A DNA stretch of 64,000 bases from Dermatemys mawii (Eukaryota > Chordata > Testudines > Dermatemydidae): the NCBI GenBank assembly GCA_007922305.1, contig ML677348.1, positions 21,864,124 through 21,928,123 of the forward strand. Direction: 5' to 3'. Below the pieces are notes generated by a model. It did no database searches, was not told where the DNA came from, and saw only the letters and a program-made list of their open reading frames with translations. The translations under genes and the position numbers were made by a program. Shown piece by piece: positions 10,321-21,659 of the stretch; the stretch's first letter is position 1, and every line of letters begins with the position of its first letter.

Positions 10321-10424
10321 TGCAGCCAAGTGGCTCCTGAATGAGAGCTTCCACACCCGGATTTAACACTTTTGAATGTGCATTGGCCTTCAGTTGATTA
10401 GTCTTAACTTTCCAGGGGCCCCTA

Positions 10425-10655
10425 TCTATGCTGAAAAATTATATCAGCATAGCTGCAGCTGCTTCAGTCGGGGTGTGAAACAGCCACACCCCTCATTAAC
10501 AAGTATGCCAACATAGCTGCATCTACCCTGGGAGCTCTGTCATGGGGAGAGGACTTCTGTTGACATAGATAATGTTGTCTGAGGAGGTGGTGTTCCTACA
10601 CTAATGGGAAAAAACCTACCTATCAATGTATGTACACTGAGGCTACATCTACATT
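10425..10655. mobile_element. Decayed MITE remnant
   Basis: The sequence has ATCAGCATAGCTGCAG, CCAACATAGCTGCATC and GGCTACATCTACA, resembling the GTCTACAC-ended MITEs elsewhere in the window. The left end is unclear. Confidence 0.45.
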
Positions 10656-10909
10656 ATGGATCTTAAGAGGACCTGTGAGATGTGCCTGGAATCTATAAAT
10701 TAGGGTTCTTAATCCTACACTTGCCACCGACTAAATCAGTGTCCAAGATACCTTGCAATAGGATACGTGCATTTAAGCCCTTCTTTCTACCCAGGCTGTA
10801 CAGGTCTCAATAGAAGAAGAAAAAATTCTGCAGGTCTTGGCAAAAAACCTTGCTAAATTAGTCCCTGCTCTAATTATTTACTTTTCACTGGATTTTCAGA
10901 TTGACAGGC

Positions 10910-12018
10910 TGTGACGGTGCTGTTCCTGGTGTGACCCACTGAGAGTGTCAGATCAGGACAAATTGCTTCACAAGGGGCAATTACAGCCCAAAGCTGGGGT
11001 TTCCCCACCCTAAAGGGTTACCAAACCAGCCACACAGAAAAGACTGGTTTCGCCCCACTGGCTAGCCACAAGTCGCACAAGCAATTCCCTTAGACACTCC
11101 AGCTTCCCAGTATCATCACCAGCAGCCACCTGTCCTGGGGACTAATGGTTGTAAAAACCAATACCCTAATAAAAGAAAACGGTTCTCCCCGATTCCAAAG
11201 AATCAGGCCCCAGACCCAGGTCAATATACAAATCAGATCTCACCCATAAATCACACTGTAGCCAATCCTGTAGAATCTAAAATCTAAAGGTTTATTATAC
11301 AAGGAAAAAGATATAGGTGAGGGTTAGGAATGGTTAAAGGAAATCAAATACATGCAGTAATGGCTTGCATCAGTTGTAGAATAACCGCAGGTTCAAAATC
11401 AGAGTCTCTGGAATACATTCCCAGGAGGAATGGGTCACCAGTCCTTTGGCCAGACTGCCCCTTTGCAGCAAAGTCCCATCCAGAAGTAGGAGCCAGGCTG
11501 GAGACTGGAGATTAAAAGACAAAATGGAGATCTTTCTCCCAGGTTTATGTACACTTCCTCTGGTGGGTGGAGACCGCCTCCTTCTTGCTAATCAGAGTCC
11601 AGTTGTAAAATGGAGTTTCAGAGCCAGGTGGTCCAGTTACATGACTCTTCAAGATTCAGCACCTGAGCAGCCAGGCCACATTCCTGAGGAAGCTCGGGTG
11701 TGGACGGGCATCTACAAGTTCATTGTTAGCTTAATTGGAACATGATGGGCCATCAGGAAGGCCAGGCCAACAGTAACTTTGTTTGAGATTTCACCCAAAA
11801 GCAAGCATAAGTTTGAAATACAGACACTATACAGCCAATCTTCATAACTTTAGCTACAAACAAGAGACACACATACAGATAGCACAATCATAATCAGCAG
11901 ACCATAACCTGGTCATAGACACCTTATATGACCCCCTTTACCTAAGATTTGGTGCCTCTACAGGACCTTACTTGCACCAATGATCTATATGATTCCAGAT
12001 AATTTTTGTAACGTGACA
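10910..12018. mobile_element. Solo LTR, 1.1 kb
   Basis: It begins TGTGACGG and ends ACGTGACA, giving TG...CA ends with a short inverted repeat. It is bounded on both sides by the 5-bp direct repeat CAGGC (10905-10909 and 12019-12023). No gag or pol frame lies inside, so it is a recombined single LTR of an endogenous retrovirus or Gypsy-like element. An AATAAA occurs on the - strand near 11,290, hinting at that orientation, but I leave the strand open. Confidence 0.82.
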
Positions 12019-12239
12019 CAGGCCCTGCTTGAAAACTTGCTCATGTGGCTTAACCAACCCTTGTATCAAACTGCATCCAAGACTGGCAGCACACAGAGTT
12101 GTGCTGTGCTGGGGCTGGTTTTGTTAATATGCAATCCCACTGACTGCCAGCTATCCCGATGCTTCTGTGGCTCCCAACCATCGCTGATACTGGAGTGAGA
12201 TGCCTCTAATTAGAGTGTTCTGAGAGTAAATAATGAAAT

Positions 12240-12430
12240 CTTCAGTGACAACACACACACAGAAGAAAGTGATCTAAGACCAAAACATCCTGTGTGGGAT
12301 TGGTCAAAAACGCCCAGCATCGGCCTGACTACTCCCATTGAAGTACCATTGACTTTAATGGGCGGAGTGTGAGATGGGTGCTAAAGAGCTTTGCAAACTC
12401 CCACCCCATAAGAATAGTGAGCACCAAGTT
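12240..12430. repeat. Interspersed repeat with short palindromic core
   Basis: It carries the CCATTGACTTTAATGGG core that recurs in sauropsid repeats, close to CCCATTGAAG. The family is not assigned. Confidence 0.4.
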
Positions 12431-12930
12431 ATTGTTGATAAAGCGCTATAAAGGTGACTAATGCTTTACATATAGAAGCCATCCTGTGCCACATACCATT
12501 CAAGCAAATGGCCCAATCCTGCTAACACTTAAGACATGAATAATTGTACTCATGAGTAGTCTGAGGCCATGGTTACACTGGCACTTTATAGCGCTATAAA
12601 GCCCCCACGAGCGCTATAACCTCCTCCCCGTCCACACTGGCAAGGCACGTAGAGTGCTATAACTGCTGAGTTATAGCATTATTGTTAATCCACCTCCGCA
12701 TGGGGAATAAGGGCTGTAGCGCAGCTGCTGTAGCACTACAGCAAGGCTGTGGACACCCACTGCGCTACAAGTAATCTCTGGAGATGCCTAGAGCCATTTA
12801 AGGCAATTGACGTCTCTTCCCTTTGTTTTGAACTCGGCTGGAGGAATGCGGAAGTACCTCTTTAGAGTTTCTTTCTTAACTCGGCAGATAAGCAATGCAA
12901 ATGTTTAAGGAGGGAGCCTGTGTGAAAACA

Positions 12931-14882
12931 CAGAGTCCTGTGGCACCTTAAAGACTAACTGAAATTTTTTCAGAGCATGAGCTTTCGTGGGCTAATACCC
13001 ACTTCGTCGGATGCATGCAGTGGAAGTATCTAGGGGCACGTATAAATAGGTAGGCAAGAACCAGGTGGGAGATAACAAGGTTAGTCCAATCAGGCTGAAC
13101 CAGCTTGTTATCTCTAATCAGGGAGGGTGAGGTGTTCCTCTAGCAGCTGAACTGGAGGTGTGAATAGCGAGAGAAGAGAAGCTGCTTTTGTAGTTAGCTA
13201 GCCATTCAAAATCTCTATTCAGTCCCAAATTGATTGTGTCAAATTTGCAAATGAATTGCAGCTCTGCAATCTCTCTTTGCAGTCTGGACTTGAAGTTTTT
13301 TTGCTGCAAAATGCTGACCTTTAAATCTTCTATGGTGTGTCCGGTGAGGTTGAAGTGCTCTCCTACAGGTTTTGGAATATTGCCATTCCTGATATCTGAT
13401 TTGTGTCCATTTATCCTTTTTCATAGGGACTGTCCAGTTTGGCCGATGTACATAGCAGAGGGACATTGCTGGCACATAATGGCGTATATTACATTGGTAG
13501 ATGTGCAGGTGAATGAACCAGTGATGGTGTGGCTGATCTGGTTTGGTCCTGTGATGGTGTTGCTGATGTAGATGTGTGGGCAGAGTTGGCATCGAGGTTT
13601 GTTGCATGAATTGGTTCCTGAGTTAGAGTTATTATGGCGCGGTGTGCTGTTGCTGGTAAGAATATGCTTGAGGTTGGCAGGTTGTCTATAGGCCAGGACT
13701 GGCCTGCCTCCCAAGGCCTGTGAAAGTGAGGGATTGTTGTCCAGGATGGGTTGTAGATCACTGATGATGCGTTGGAGAGGCTTTAACTGAGGACTGTAGG
13801 TGATGGCCAGTGGTGTTCTGTTGTTTTCTTTCTTGGGCTTGTCTTGCAGCAGCAGGCTTCTGGGTACACGTCTGGCTCTGTTGATCTGTGTCCTTATTTC
13901 CTTGTGCGGATATTGTAGTTTTGAGAAAGCTTGGTGGAGATCTTGTAGGTGTTGGTCTCTGTCTGAGGGGTTGGAGCAAATACGATTGTACCTCAGTGCT
14001 TGGCTGTAGACAATGGATCGTGTGGTGTGCCCGGGGTGGAAGCTGGTGGCATGAAGGTAGGCATAGCTGTCCGTAGGTTTTCAGTATAGGGTGGTGTTGA
14101 TGTGGCCGTCATTAATTTGCACTGTGGTGTCCAGGAAGTGGACCTCCTGTGTAGACTGGTCCAGGCTGAGGCGGATGGTGGGGTGGAAGCTGTTGAAATC
14201 ATGGTGGAATTCTTCCAGAGTTTCTTTCCCATGGGTCCAGATGATGAAGATGTCATCAATGTAGCGTAGATAGAGGAGGGGCATGAGTGAACGAGATTTG
14301 AGGAAGCGTTGTTCCAGGTCAGCCATAAAGATGTTGGCATACTGTGGGGCCATGCGGGTGCCCATAGCGGTGCCACTGGTCTGGAGGTATATATTGTCAC
14401 CAAATTTGAAATAATTGTGTGTGAGGATAAAGTCACAGAGCTCAGCAACCACTTGTGCTGTGGCATCATCAGGGATACTATTCCTGACAGCATGTATTCC
14501 ATCTTTGTGTGGGATGTTTGTGTAGAGAGCCTCTACATCCATGGTGGCTAGGATGGTGTTTTCTGGAAGGTCACCAATGCATTGTAGTTTTCTCAGGAAG
14601 TCGGTGGTGTCACAGAGATAGCTGGGAGTGCTGGTGGCCTAGGGTCTGAGTACAGTGTCCACATATCCAGACAGCCCTTCAGTGAGAGTGCCAATACCCG
14701 AGATGATGGGGCGTCCAGGATTTCCAGGTTTGTGGATCTTGGGTAAAAGATAGAATAGCCCCGGTCGGGGTTCTAAGGGTATGTTAATTTGTTCCTGTGT
14801 AGGTGTAGGGAGTGTCCTGAGTAGACGGTGCAGTTTCTTTGTCACTTCTGCAATTCCAGACTAACACGGCTACCCCTCTGAT
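12931..14882 (-). mobile_element. Penelope-like retroelement (RT plus GIY-YIG), 5'-deleted
   Basis: This 1,952-bp element is bounded by the 12-bp duplication TGTGTGAAAACA (12919-12930 and 14883-14894). Its - strand 5' end is GGGGTAGCCGTGTTAGTCTG and the 3' end carries GGTGCCACAGGACTCTG. Between them lies most of the reverse transcriptase and a GIY-YIG endonuclease. The N-terminal part is missing: terminal sequence runs straight into mid-RT. Fragments of related termini occur at 3045, 6973, 16925, 21563, 27760 and 62388. Confidence 0.9.
13118..14845 (-). pseudogene. Penelope RT/GIY-YIG frame with three stops
   Basis: One - strand frame runs from 14,845 to the natural stop at 13,118, about 575 codons, with no frameshift. 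In order it shows the [15 protein letters not shown] segment, RT motif A (MDVEALYTNIP), motif B (GTAMGTRMAP), the catalytic YIDD, the HFLDTTV segment, a Cys-rich patch (CNKPRCQLC), then the GIY-YIG core (VIYAIMC and MYIGQTGQSL) and GEHFNLTGH. Only three in-frame stops break it: TAG at 14,639-14,641 and TGA at 14,081-14,083 and 13,421-13,423. Both TGAs sit where an Arg is expected, consistent with CGA to TGA decay. The RT N-terminus is absent, so the copy is inactive by truncation as well. Confidence 0.88.
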
Positions 14883-15209
14883 TGTGTGAAAACAAAGCCT
14901 TCTGTGAACGGAGGCTCACTGACAGGCTTTCAGAAAAACGGAAAAACCACTGTCTCTCTCCCGCCGCATACACACAATGCGTCCCCCCTCACCCCCCTCG
15001 TTTAAAAAGCACGTTGCACCCAGCTGAATGCTAGGATACCTGCCCTAATGCGCTGCTCTTAATGCCGCATTAAGTGCCCCAAATGTGGCCATGCTATACC
15101 GCAGGAGCATCTGAGTGTGGACATACAATAGCGCTATACATATTCCTGTAAAAGGGGACTGCTATAACCTATAGCGCTATAATCTTGTAAGTGTAACCAT
15201 ACCCTGAGA

Positions 15210-16495
15210 CTCTGAGCACTGGCAACTTTCCCAGTGTTTCCCTTCAGGTGCTCTGAGCAGTGCAAGGTTTAATTCAAGACATCAATCTCTTTGGCCTTGT
15301 CTGCCCTACAAAAGCAGCCATGTTAAGAATCTCACTTGGATTACACGAGTAAAGCTATTCCTGTATTAAGTATATTGCTGGATCAGGTCCTAAGTTAAGA
15401 TGGTGCTTGAAGAGTAATGATCACAAACATGGGAAGTGAAAAAATGTGGGTAACAGCAATAAAAAGGTAGTTCTTTGAAGATTAGCATATAGGCTGCCAA
15501 GAGCTGTGGTGTAAATTGGTAGGAGCTCTTCATCTAGCTATTAACAAATTATCAGGTTCATAGAGCTCCACTGTGCAGGAGAAGTTGAGCCTAATTTAAA
15601 TTGGGGTATAAAGGGTTTTTTAATCATTACTTTAATATCCAGTATTAGTTGACTATTGACTGGTAAGTCCTGTATCTATAATGCTACTAGAACCCTGGAG
15701 TTTCATTTAACAGCAGACAGCACAGATTGGGTTGCAGCTTCTAACGCAGTGTTATTGCATCAGCACACTTGGAAATACCATTTCTGATATCAGTTCAAAG
15801 TGAACCTGAGTAAGCAGTGGCACACACGGAGGAAAGAGATGAGTAACCTCTTCACTCCCTCCTCGTATTCAAAGCCAGTAACTGACTCAGAACATTATGT
15901 GAGCACAGAGACTCTCACGCTAACGGGGAAGAGAAGAGAGACCTGACTTCAGTCTGAGGGCAATTATTTTTTCTTTTCAAGTTCATCGCCCAACTGCCTG
16001 CCCTCACATCAAGACCCTGCAAATTTTCTGGTGCTGCATCTTGGACAGGTCCCCTAGACCCAAAAGCTGAACATAACAAAGGAACACGAGGGGGTTACAT
16101 CCAGAAAGAATATTTAATGAAATAGGCTGCCAGCAAAGAACCTTCTTTCATTCATGTTTTAGCTCCCTGACACCTTTGTGATACAGTAACTATTCAAGAG
16201 TAGTCATAATTGACTGCTTCCACACCTCCTTAATTACTGGCAATTTACCAGAATGTTACTGTTTATATATTGCATAATAAATATGCAATACAAGGGAAGA
16301 ATGCTATAATATAAATAGGGTGAAACATGGAAGGGGAATTACAAACATTTATTTTTGAGTCTAGCATAAAACACCCCGACGTTCTATTCTCCCCAAAAGG
16401 GGGGGTTATTAACGTACCTGTCAAATTACTAACATATGGCAGAAGAAGAGAGTATTAAAGAAAATCACTTATTAGTTTTTAAAGATTTGTGTACA
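15210..16495. other. Intergenic stretch, nothing recognised
   Basis: No exon or clear repeat was recognised. Confidence 0.45.
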
Positions 16496-16497
16496 AA

Positions 16498-16592
16498 GAC
16501 TTAGGCTCAGACTCTGAAAGGGATTTAGGTGCTTGACTCCCTTTGAAGTCAATGGGATCCAGGTGCATAAATACCTTTTAAAATCTGGGCCT
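16498..16592. repeat. Short interspersed repeat
   Basis: GGGATTTAGGTGCTTGACTC faces GGGATCCAGGTGCATAAATA around a central GAAGTCAATGGGA. It is an imperfect repeat of the kind scattered in sauropsid genomes. Class uncertain. Confidence 0.45.
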
Positions 16593-16924
16593 TCTTTACT
16601 AGGAGATTTACCTCGATTCATCCATCAGTGGCTGGAGCTGACATACGTACATTAGTGATGCGTCCTGTGGCTGATTTATGCCAGTATAAACATGTTAAAC
16701 CAGTTTAAGTGCAGCTATTAGGGATTTGCACCAATTTACCTAGACTGATTTTTAAATGGATGCAGTTAAACTAGTAGGAAAGTACTTTGGAAGTAAAGGC
16801 AAAACCTTGTCTAGACTTGCATGTCTTCTCACTAGTATGTGACAAGACAAGGACAGTGTCTAATTTCCTGTGGAATTTGGCTTCTCCCCCCATGCTATGC
16901 CTCAACAGAAACCTGTCACTCAAA

Positions 16925-17090
16925 AGACAAGCTGGGTGAGGTCAGATCTTTTCTTGGATCAACTTCTATTGGTGGTAACAACTTTTCAGCTACACAGAGC
17001 TCTTCTTCAGGTGACTGTGTAATGTGAAAGATTGTCTCTTGCCAACAGAAGTTGGTCCAGTAAAAGATATTACTTCACCCACCTTGTCTC
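16925..17090. repeat. Inverted pair of Penelope-like ends (second lineage)
   Basis: The left arm reads GACAAGCTGGGTGAGGTC then GATCAACTTCTATTGG. The right arm is its reverse complement, with CCAACAGAAGTTGGTCCAG and ACTTCACCCACCTTGTCTC. About 60 bp of the same terminus is present on each side, with no element body between. Confidence 0.75.
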
Positions 17091-17093
17091 TCA

Positions 17094-17474
17094 GGCTTTG
17101 TCTACACTAGCACTTTCAGTCCATTTTTGTCAGTCAGGGATATGAAAAAAAATCACACCCCTGACCAACAAAAGCACCGGTGTGGATGGCATTGTCAGCA
17201 AGAGACACTCTCCAGCCAACATAGCTACCGCTGCTTAGTAGGGGTGTCAATTATACTGGCCAAAGAGCTGTCTCCTGGCCAGTATAATTAAGGACCACTG
17301 TCAGGTCTCCTGGCAGAGTGGCTAACCAGGAGACCTTACAGTGGTACAGCTGTGTCACAGTAAGGTCTGTAGTGATTTAGTTGGGGATTGGTGCTGCTTT
17401 GAGCAGGGGGTTGGACTAGATGATCTCCTGAGGTCCCTTTCAACCCTGATATTCTATGATTCTATGACATAGCT
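17094..17474. mobile_element. MITE with CR1 inserted in its right end
   Basis: The left end is GGCTTTGTCTACACTAG. The right end reads TCTGTAGTG (17365-17373) and resumes as ACATAGCTT at 17468, with CR1 tail between. Rejoined, the right end is the complement of the left. The interior contains a local inverted repeat, CTGGCCAGTATAATT against AATTATACTGGCC. Confidence 0.65.
17375..17466 (+). mobile_element. CR1 LINE 3' tail
   Basis: About 90 bp holds the conserved CR1 3' end: GGTTGGACTAGATGATC, then AGGTCCCTTTCAACCCT and the terminal ATTCTATGATTCTATGA repeats. Extreme 5' truncation is typical of CR1. Confidence 0.88.
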
Positions 17475-17887
17475 TAATATCCTGGGATCAACATGGCTAC
17501 AACAATATAGCAAACAACTATCATTGGAGTCATTTTGTTCCACTAATTCCTTATTTACAAATATCTATTCTCTCAACCCCATATTCTGGAAACCAATATG
17601 GGAAACGTGCAGGAATTCTTTATTTCAGCAGTTCCCATCCCCCTCAATGGCCCACTGAAGTCAGGGAAATCACATACTTTCAGCTCTTCCTCCATTTCCA
17701 GCTGCTTCTAGGGTTGGCTAGGTTCTTCATTGCAAGGTTTGGCTTGGAGAAGCAGCTGGAAACATGGAATGGATTATCAGCCTTATAGTCTGTGCTAGGA
17801 TCACTGGTATATAACAGCAAGGGAGGTGGCAGGAGCTTCACACAAGGATGGCAGCTGTCAGCCACCAGCTGGAAAATAATTCCGGGT

Positions 17888-18697
17888 TGTCAGGGTTCTC
17901 TCCCCACTGTGAACTCTGGGGTACAGATGTGGGGACCTGCCTGAAAGACCCACTAAGCTTATTTCTAGCAGCTTAGGTTAAAAACTTCCCGAAGGCACAA
18001 ATCCCTCCTTGTACTGCCACCACCACCAAGTGATTTAGACAAAGATTCAGGAAATGGGCCACTTGGAGTTCCTATTCCCCCAAAATATTCCCCCAACAAC
18101 CTTTACCCACTTTTCTGGAGCGGCTTAATAATATACCAACCAATTGGTTACCATGTGAGCACAAAGCAAACCCCTTGGTTTTTAGGACACTGAAAATCAA
18201 TCATGTTCTTAAAAGAAGAATTTTATTTATAAAAAAAGTAAGAGAATCACATCTGCAAAAGTCTGGATGGAAGGTAACTTTACAGGGTAAAAAAAGATTT
18301 AACACACAGAGGATTCCCCTCGAGGCTCAGTTTCAAAGTTACAAAACAGGAATAAAACTCCCTTCTAGCACAGGGAACATTTACAAGCTAAAACAAAAGA
18401 TAATCCAACATATTTCCTTGCTGTACTTACAATTTTTGTAATTTTATATGCTCATTTCAGGTATGTTTTTAGGAGATGTTTTTTCCTGCCTGGTCTCTCT
18501 CTCCATCCAAAGAGGGAACAAACAAAGAGCACAAACGAAACCTTTCCTCCCGGTCCTTCCCCCTCCCCGCCAGACTTGAAAGCATCTTCTTTCTCCATTG
18601 GTCCTTCTGGTCAGATGCCCACTAGGTTAATTGAACTGATTAACCCGTTACAGGTAAGGCAATTCAGTACAGCTGCCCTGTGTATATTTATGAAACA
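17888..18697. mobile_element. Probable solo LTR
   Basis: It starts TGTCAGGGTTCTCTCCCC and ends near TTTATGAAACA. It has the layout of a known turtle LTR family: GGGGACCTGCCTGAAAGACCC near the start, AAGAAGAATTTTATTTATA in the middle and a GGTAATT-free A-rich centre. The flanking duplication is unclear (only GGT shared). It has no coding frame. Confidence 0.6.
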
Positions 18698-18699
18698 GG

Positions 18700-19430
18700 T
18701 AAAAGGGAATGTGGCTGCTCACTGGACATTCCATCCATGTGCTAATTAGGGGACAAGCTGCTGTCATAGCTTGGGAAGAATCCATCTGATCACTCACATG
18801 CTTCCACTTTTAACACTACAGCAAAAGCCCAGCCATGCAGTGACAACTCCCAACCACCACCATCTATTCCCAGTCTGAAGCACAGTGGAACATCTCTCAT
18901 TGGGGGAATAGCATCTAGAATGGCAGAGGCCTCACCAAAGGGCCAGATAGGACTCAGGGTAACGTTGGGTTCTGCCCAGGGAAGCTTGAGCCTTGTACAG
19001 TTTTCCTGCCATCTAAGGGAGGGAGTTTATCAGCAAACAGACTTTTCGACTATGGGGAAACCTTTTGTTTGTTAGTTTAAAAACAAACAAAGAGGGTGTT
19101 TTTGCCATCCACTGCTGTTTATAAGACAATTCCACTAGCGTATGCACCATTTCCTTCTCACCCTGCACTGAGGACTATTTTCCCCATAATGCTGTATTAT
19201 TACCTGCCTCCTCATCACAAATGGCTTCATTTTACTCCATTTCCTCTTCCAAGAGATGGCTGGGGAAATTTCACCTCTCTCCAGCAGTGGGATACAATCC
19301 TGCAATCACATCAGTCGTGCTTATCACTTCCCTCACATCCCATTCTGCACCTTTGTTAGAGACAACATGTGTCACCCCATGTGGTTAATGAGAGTCTACC
19401 TATGTTAGAGGAAGCAGAATTGCCATGGCG
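18700..19430. other. Intergenic stretch, nothing recognised
   Basis: No exon or repeat end was recognised. Confidence 0.45.
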
Positions 19431-19600
19431 TTAAAGTAGGGAAACTGGCAATAGAGAGACCTGGACTCCATTCCCTATTCAGGTGTTGGCTTGGTGTGTT
19501 ACCTTGTACAGTTCATGTACCATTCCCGTGTTTCAGTTTCCCCATCCATAGGGTGTGGATAACACCTATTCCCGTGTGCTGCCTTGCCATATACCTGACA
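19430..19600 (+). repeat. MIR/CORE-SINE-like fragment
   Basis: GAGAGACCTGGACTCCATTC is followed by GTGTTACCTTGTACAGTTC and TGTTTCAGTTTCCCCATCC. This is the order of the conserved core and 3' part of MIR-like SINEs. Confidence 0.6.
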
Positions 19601-20794
19601 GAAGAGGCGATGGGGGAGATATAGGACCATATTGTTGGATTGGGAGAGACAACTGGCAATTGTGGCACTGGAAACATGCCAGCTGGCTAGCATACAATTC
19701 CCAACAATAGAGGCAACTGCATAAGTGACCTGTAAAAGAAACCGGTGAATATTCTATCCCTCCCCCTGCCATCTGTCCCTCCCACACACCATTTTTCACT
19801 TCCTTAGTTTGTTTTCAGTTCTTTACAATATATAAGTTGTCTTCATTCCCCCCCGCAAATATTTTTTGGATATTCCCCCTCTCCATAAGAAATATCACAT
19901 ATTGACTTCTCTTTTGCTGGAAGACACTTTGGAGAATTAGTGGCCATGTGAGAACCCCTGATGGAAAGGGGAGAAGAGAGTTTTAGTTGGGTGGTTTAAA
20001 CTCTCATTTAAATGGGCTTTTAAAAAAAATATTAAAGTGACAGCTTTCATTAGGAAAGATTTAAACAACTCACTTCCTCAGAGGAAAGCCTGAGAGAGCT
20101 CTGCTTCCAATTATCCCTCTTCCAAAGCAAGGCTTGAACTTCATAATATAGCAGAAAAGAAACCACCAAATTAAAAACCAGCCAGAACATTTACATCATG
20201 AAAAAACAAAAAGGTCACACACTTTAAAAAAAATCTTTGCAGGTTTAATATCATGGTTAGATTATCATTCAGAACCTGTACCAGTGGATTCCAGTCTGAA
20301 GATAAAGGAATACACCCCAGTTCAGCAAGTATGTGCACAAATCAAAATTTAAGGGGGAAGAAGAGAGAGAGACTTCTAACCAAGTCCAGCAGTTCATAGA
20401 TGAGTCAAGCAGAGTCCTGCCAATCTTGTGGTCTACTTTCTTGTTGGAGGTTTAGATTTTTATACCTAGAATTTGCATTAATGTCCCATATTTCAGGGAC
20501 AGAGTATTCATTTATAGTTATTTGAGTTGGGCATAGGTAGGTTGTTTTTTTTTGAGCAGATTGGGAAGGGTTAGTCAAGCTGGCAATGGGAACTCATAAC
20601 AGCCACAGACAATTAAGGAATCAGATCAATTGTCAAGTGGAGGAGAATGGTGAAATCTGATGAGAATGTTCATCAAGCGATGCAGAAGGTGTGTGGGGTG
20701 TACGGTCCATTCCTGGCACCCAGCTGCTGCTGGAGGCTGAGAGTTGTATCTGGGGCACTGGGACCAGTTAATGTCATTACTGTGGCCTTATACA

Positions 20795-20965
20795 GCACAT
20801 TTCAAACAGGCCTCACCGTGCTTTACAAATCTGCCTAAGCACTAGTATCCCAGTTTTATAGATAGGACAAATGAGGCATCAATGTTAAGGATCTTGGCTA
20901 AGGCAATCAGGCAATCCAGCGGCAAAGCCAGGAACAGAACTTCAAAGTCTCATTTCCTAATCTGT
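20795..20965 (-). repeat. MIR-like SINE fragment
   Basis: The sequence resembles the reverse complement of MIR 3' part: CAGTTTTATAGATAGGAC, AAATGAGGCATC, and then CCAGGAACAGAACTTC. It is degraded. Confidence 0.5.
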
Positions 20966-21279
20966 GCTCAATCTACCAAATTACAGCTCCATTTCGAGGG
21001 GAAAGCAGGGGCTGCTAGGACATGCAGTTTCCCAGGAGTAGCTGGAAATGGGGGCTGGATTAGGGATAGGTAAGCAGGCCTACTCCTGATGCTTTGATGT
21101 TGCACTTCACATGGTACAGTTTTACTGCATACATTTAATCTATTTGAAAGTGAGCATCAAGTAAAAACCAGCTATTGACCCAGTTGCCAGATTCAATGCA
21201 AAGTGACTGGCTCAATGACAGGATCATTCACTCAGCCAGTTACACTCCAGTCGGTGGAGTAGTGTGCAGCATTTTCACT

Positions 21280-21375
21280 TTGCACTGATTACTTTGTGGC
21301 ACTGCTACAATACAGATAACGCAAAGCCCCAGCCGTGGATCCCATTGTACGGGTGCTATACAAAACCAGATGTGT
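21280..21375. repeat. Degraded ancient interspersed repeat
   Basis: CCCCAGCCGTGGATCCCATT and GGGTGCTATACAAAACC match the theme of the repeats at 32,345 and 61,025. Confidence 0.4.
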
Positions 21376-21562
21376 TTGTCCCAGGCTTTCCTCCTCAAAT
21401 GAAGTAGCACTATTCAGTCAGATGTAAAAAGTCTCTTCCTTGGGATGCTGATCTGGACCAAGATAAATAGCTCCCAAAGACTCCATGCCAAGTTCTACAC
21501 AACACTCATTACACTCTGTGACGAGACACTAGGTTATACTTCTGTAAGCACAGTACAATACA

Positions 21563-21650
21563 TTAAAACAACAAAGAGTCCCTGGTGGCACCTTAAAGAT
21601 GAACAGATTTATTTGGGCATGAGCTTTCTTCAGATGTCACAATACATTGT
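21563..21650. mobile_element. Penelope-like terminal fragment
   Basis: AAAGAGTCCCTGGTGGCACC, TTAAAGATGAACAG and GGGCATGAGCTTTC match the 3' terminal sequence of the element at 12,931-14,882. Confidence 0.7.
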
Positions 21651-21659
21651 CACTGTCTA

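Larger units (their letters stand above)
12565..15204. mobile_element. Harbinger-type element split by a Penelope insertion
   Basis: The ends GGCCATGGTTACACT and AGTGTAACCATACCC are inverted repeats, extended inward by TATAGCGCTATA at both sides. A 3-bp repeat TGA flanks them (12562-12564 and 15205-15207), as expected for PIF/Harbinger. Without the 1,952-bp insert and its 12-bp duplication the element is about 680 bp and non-coding. The end motif resembles the right end of the Harbinger remnant at 54,629. Confidence 0.75.

Noticed and set aside
13993..14502. 169-codon - strand open frame
   Set aside because: It overlaps the Penelope RT in another frame. The RT motifs are in the frame used for the annotation.
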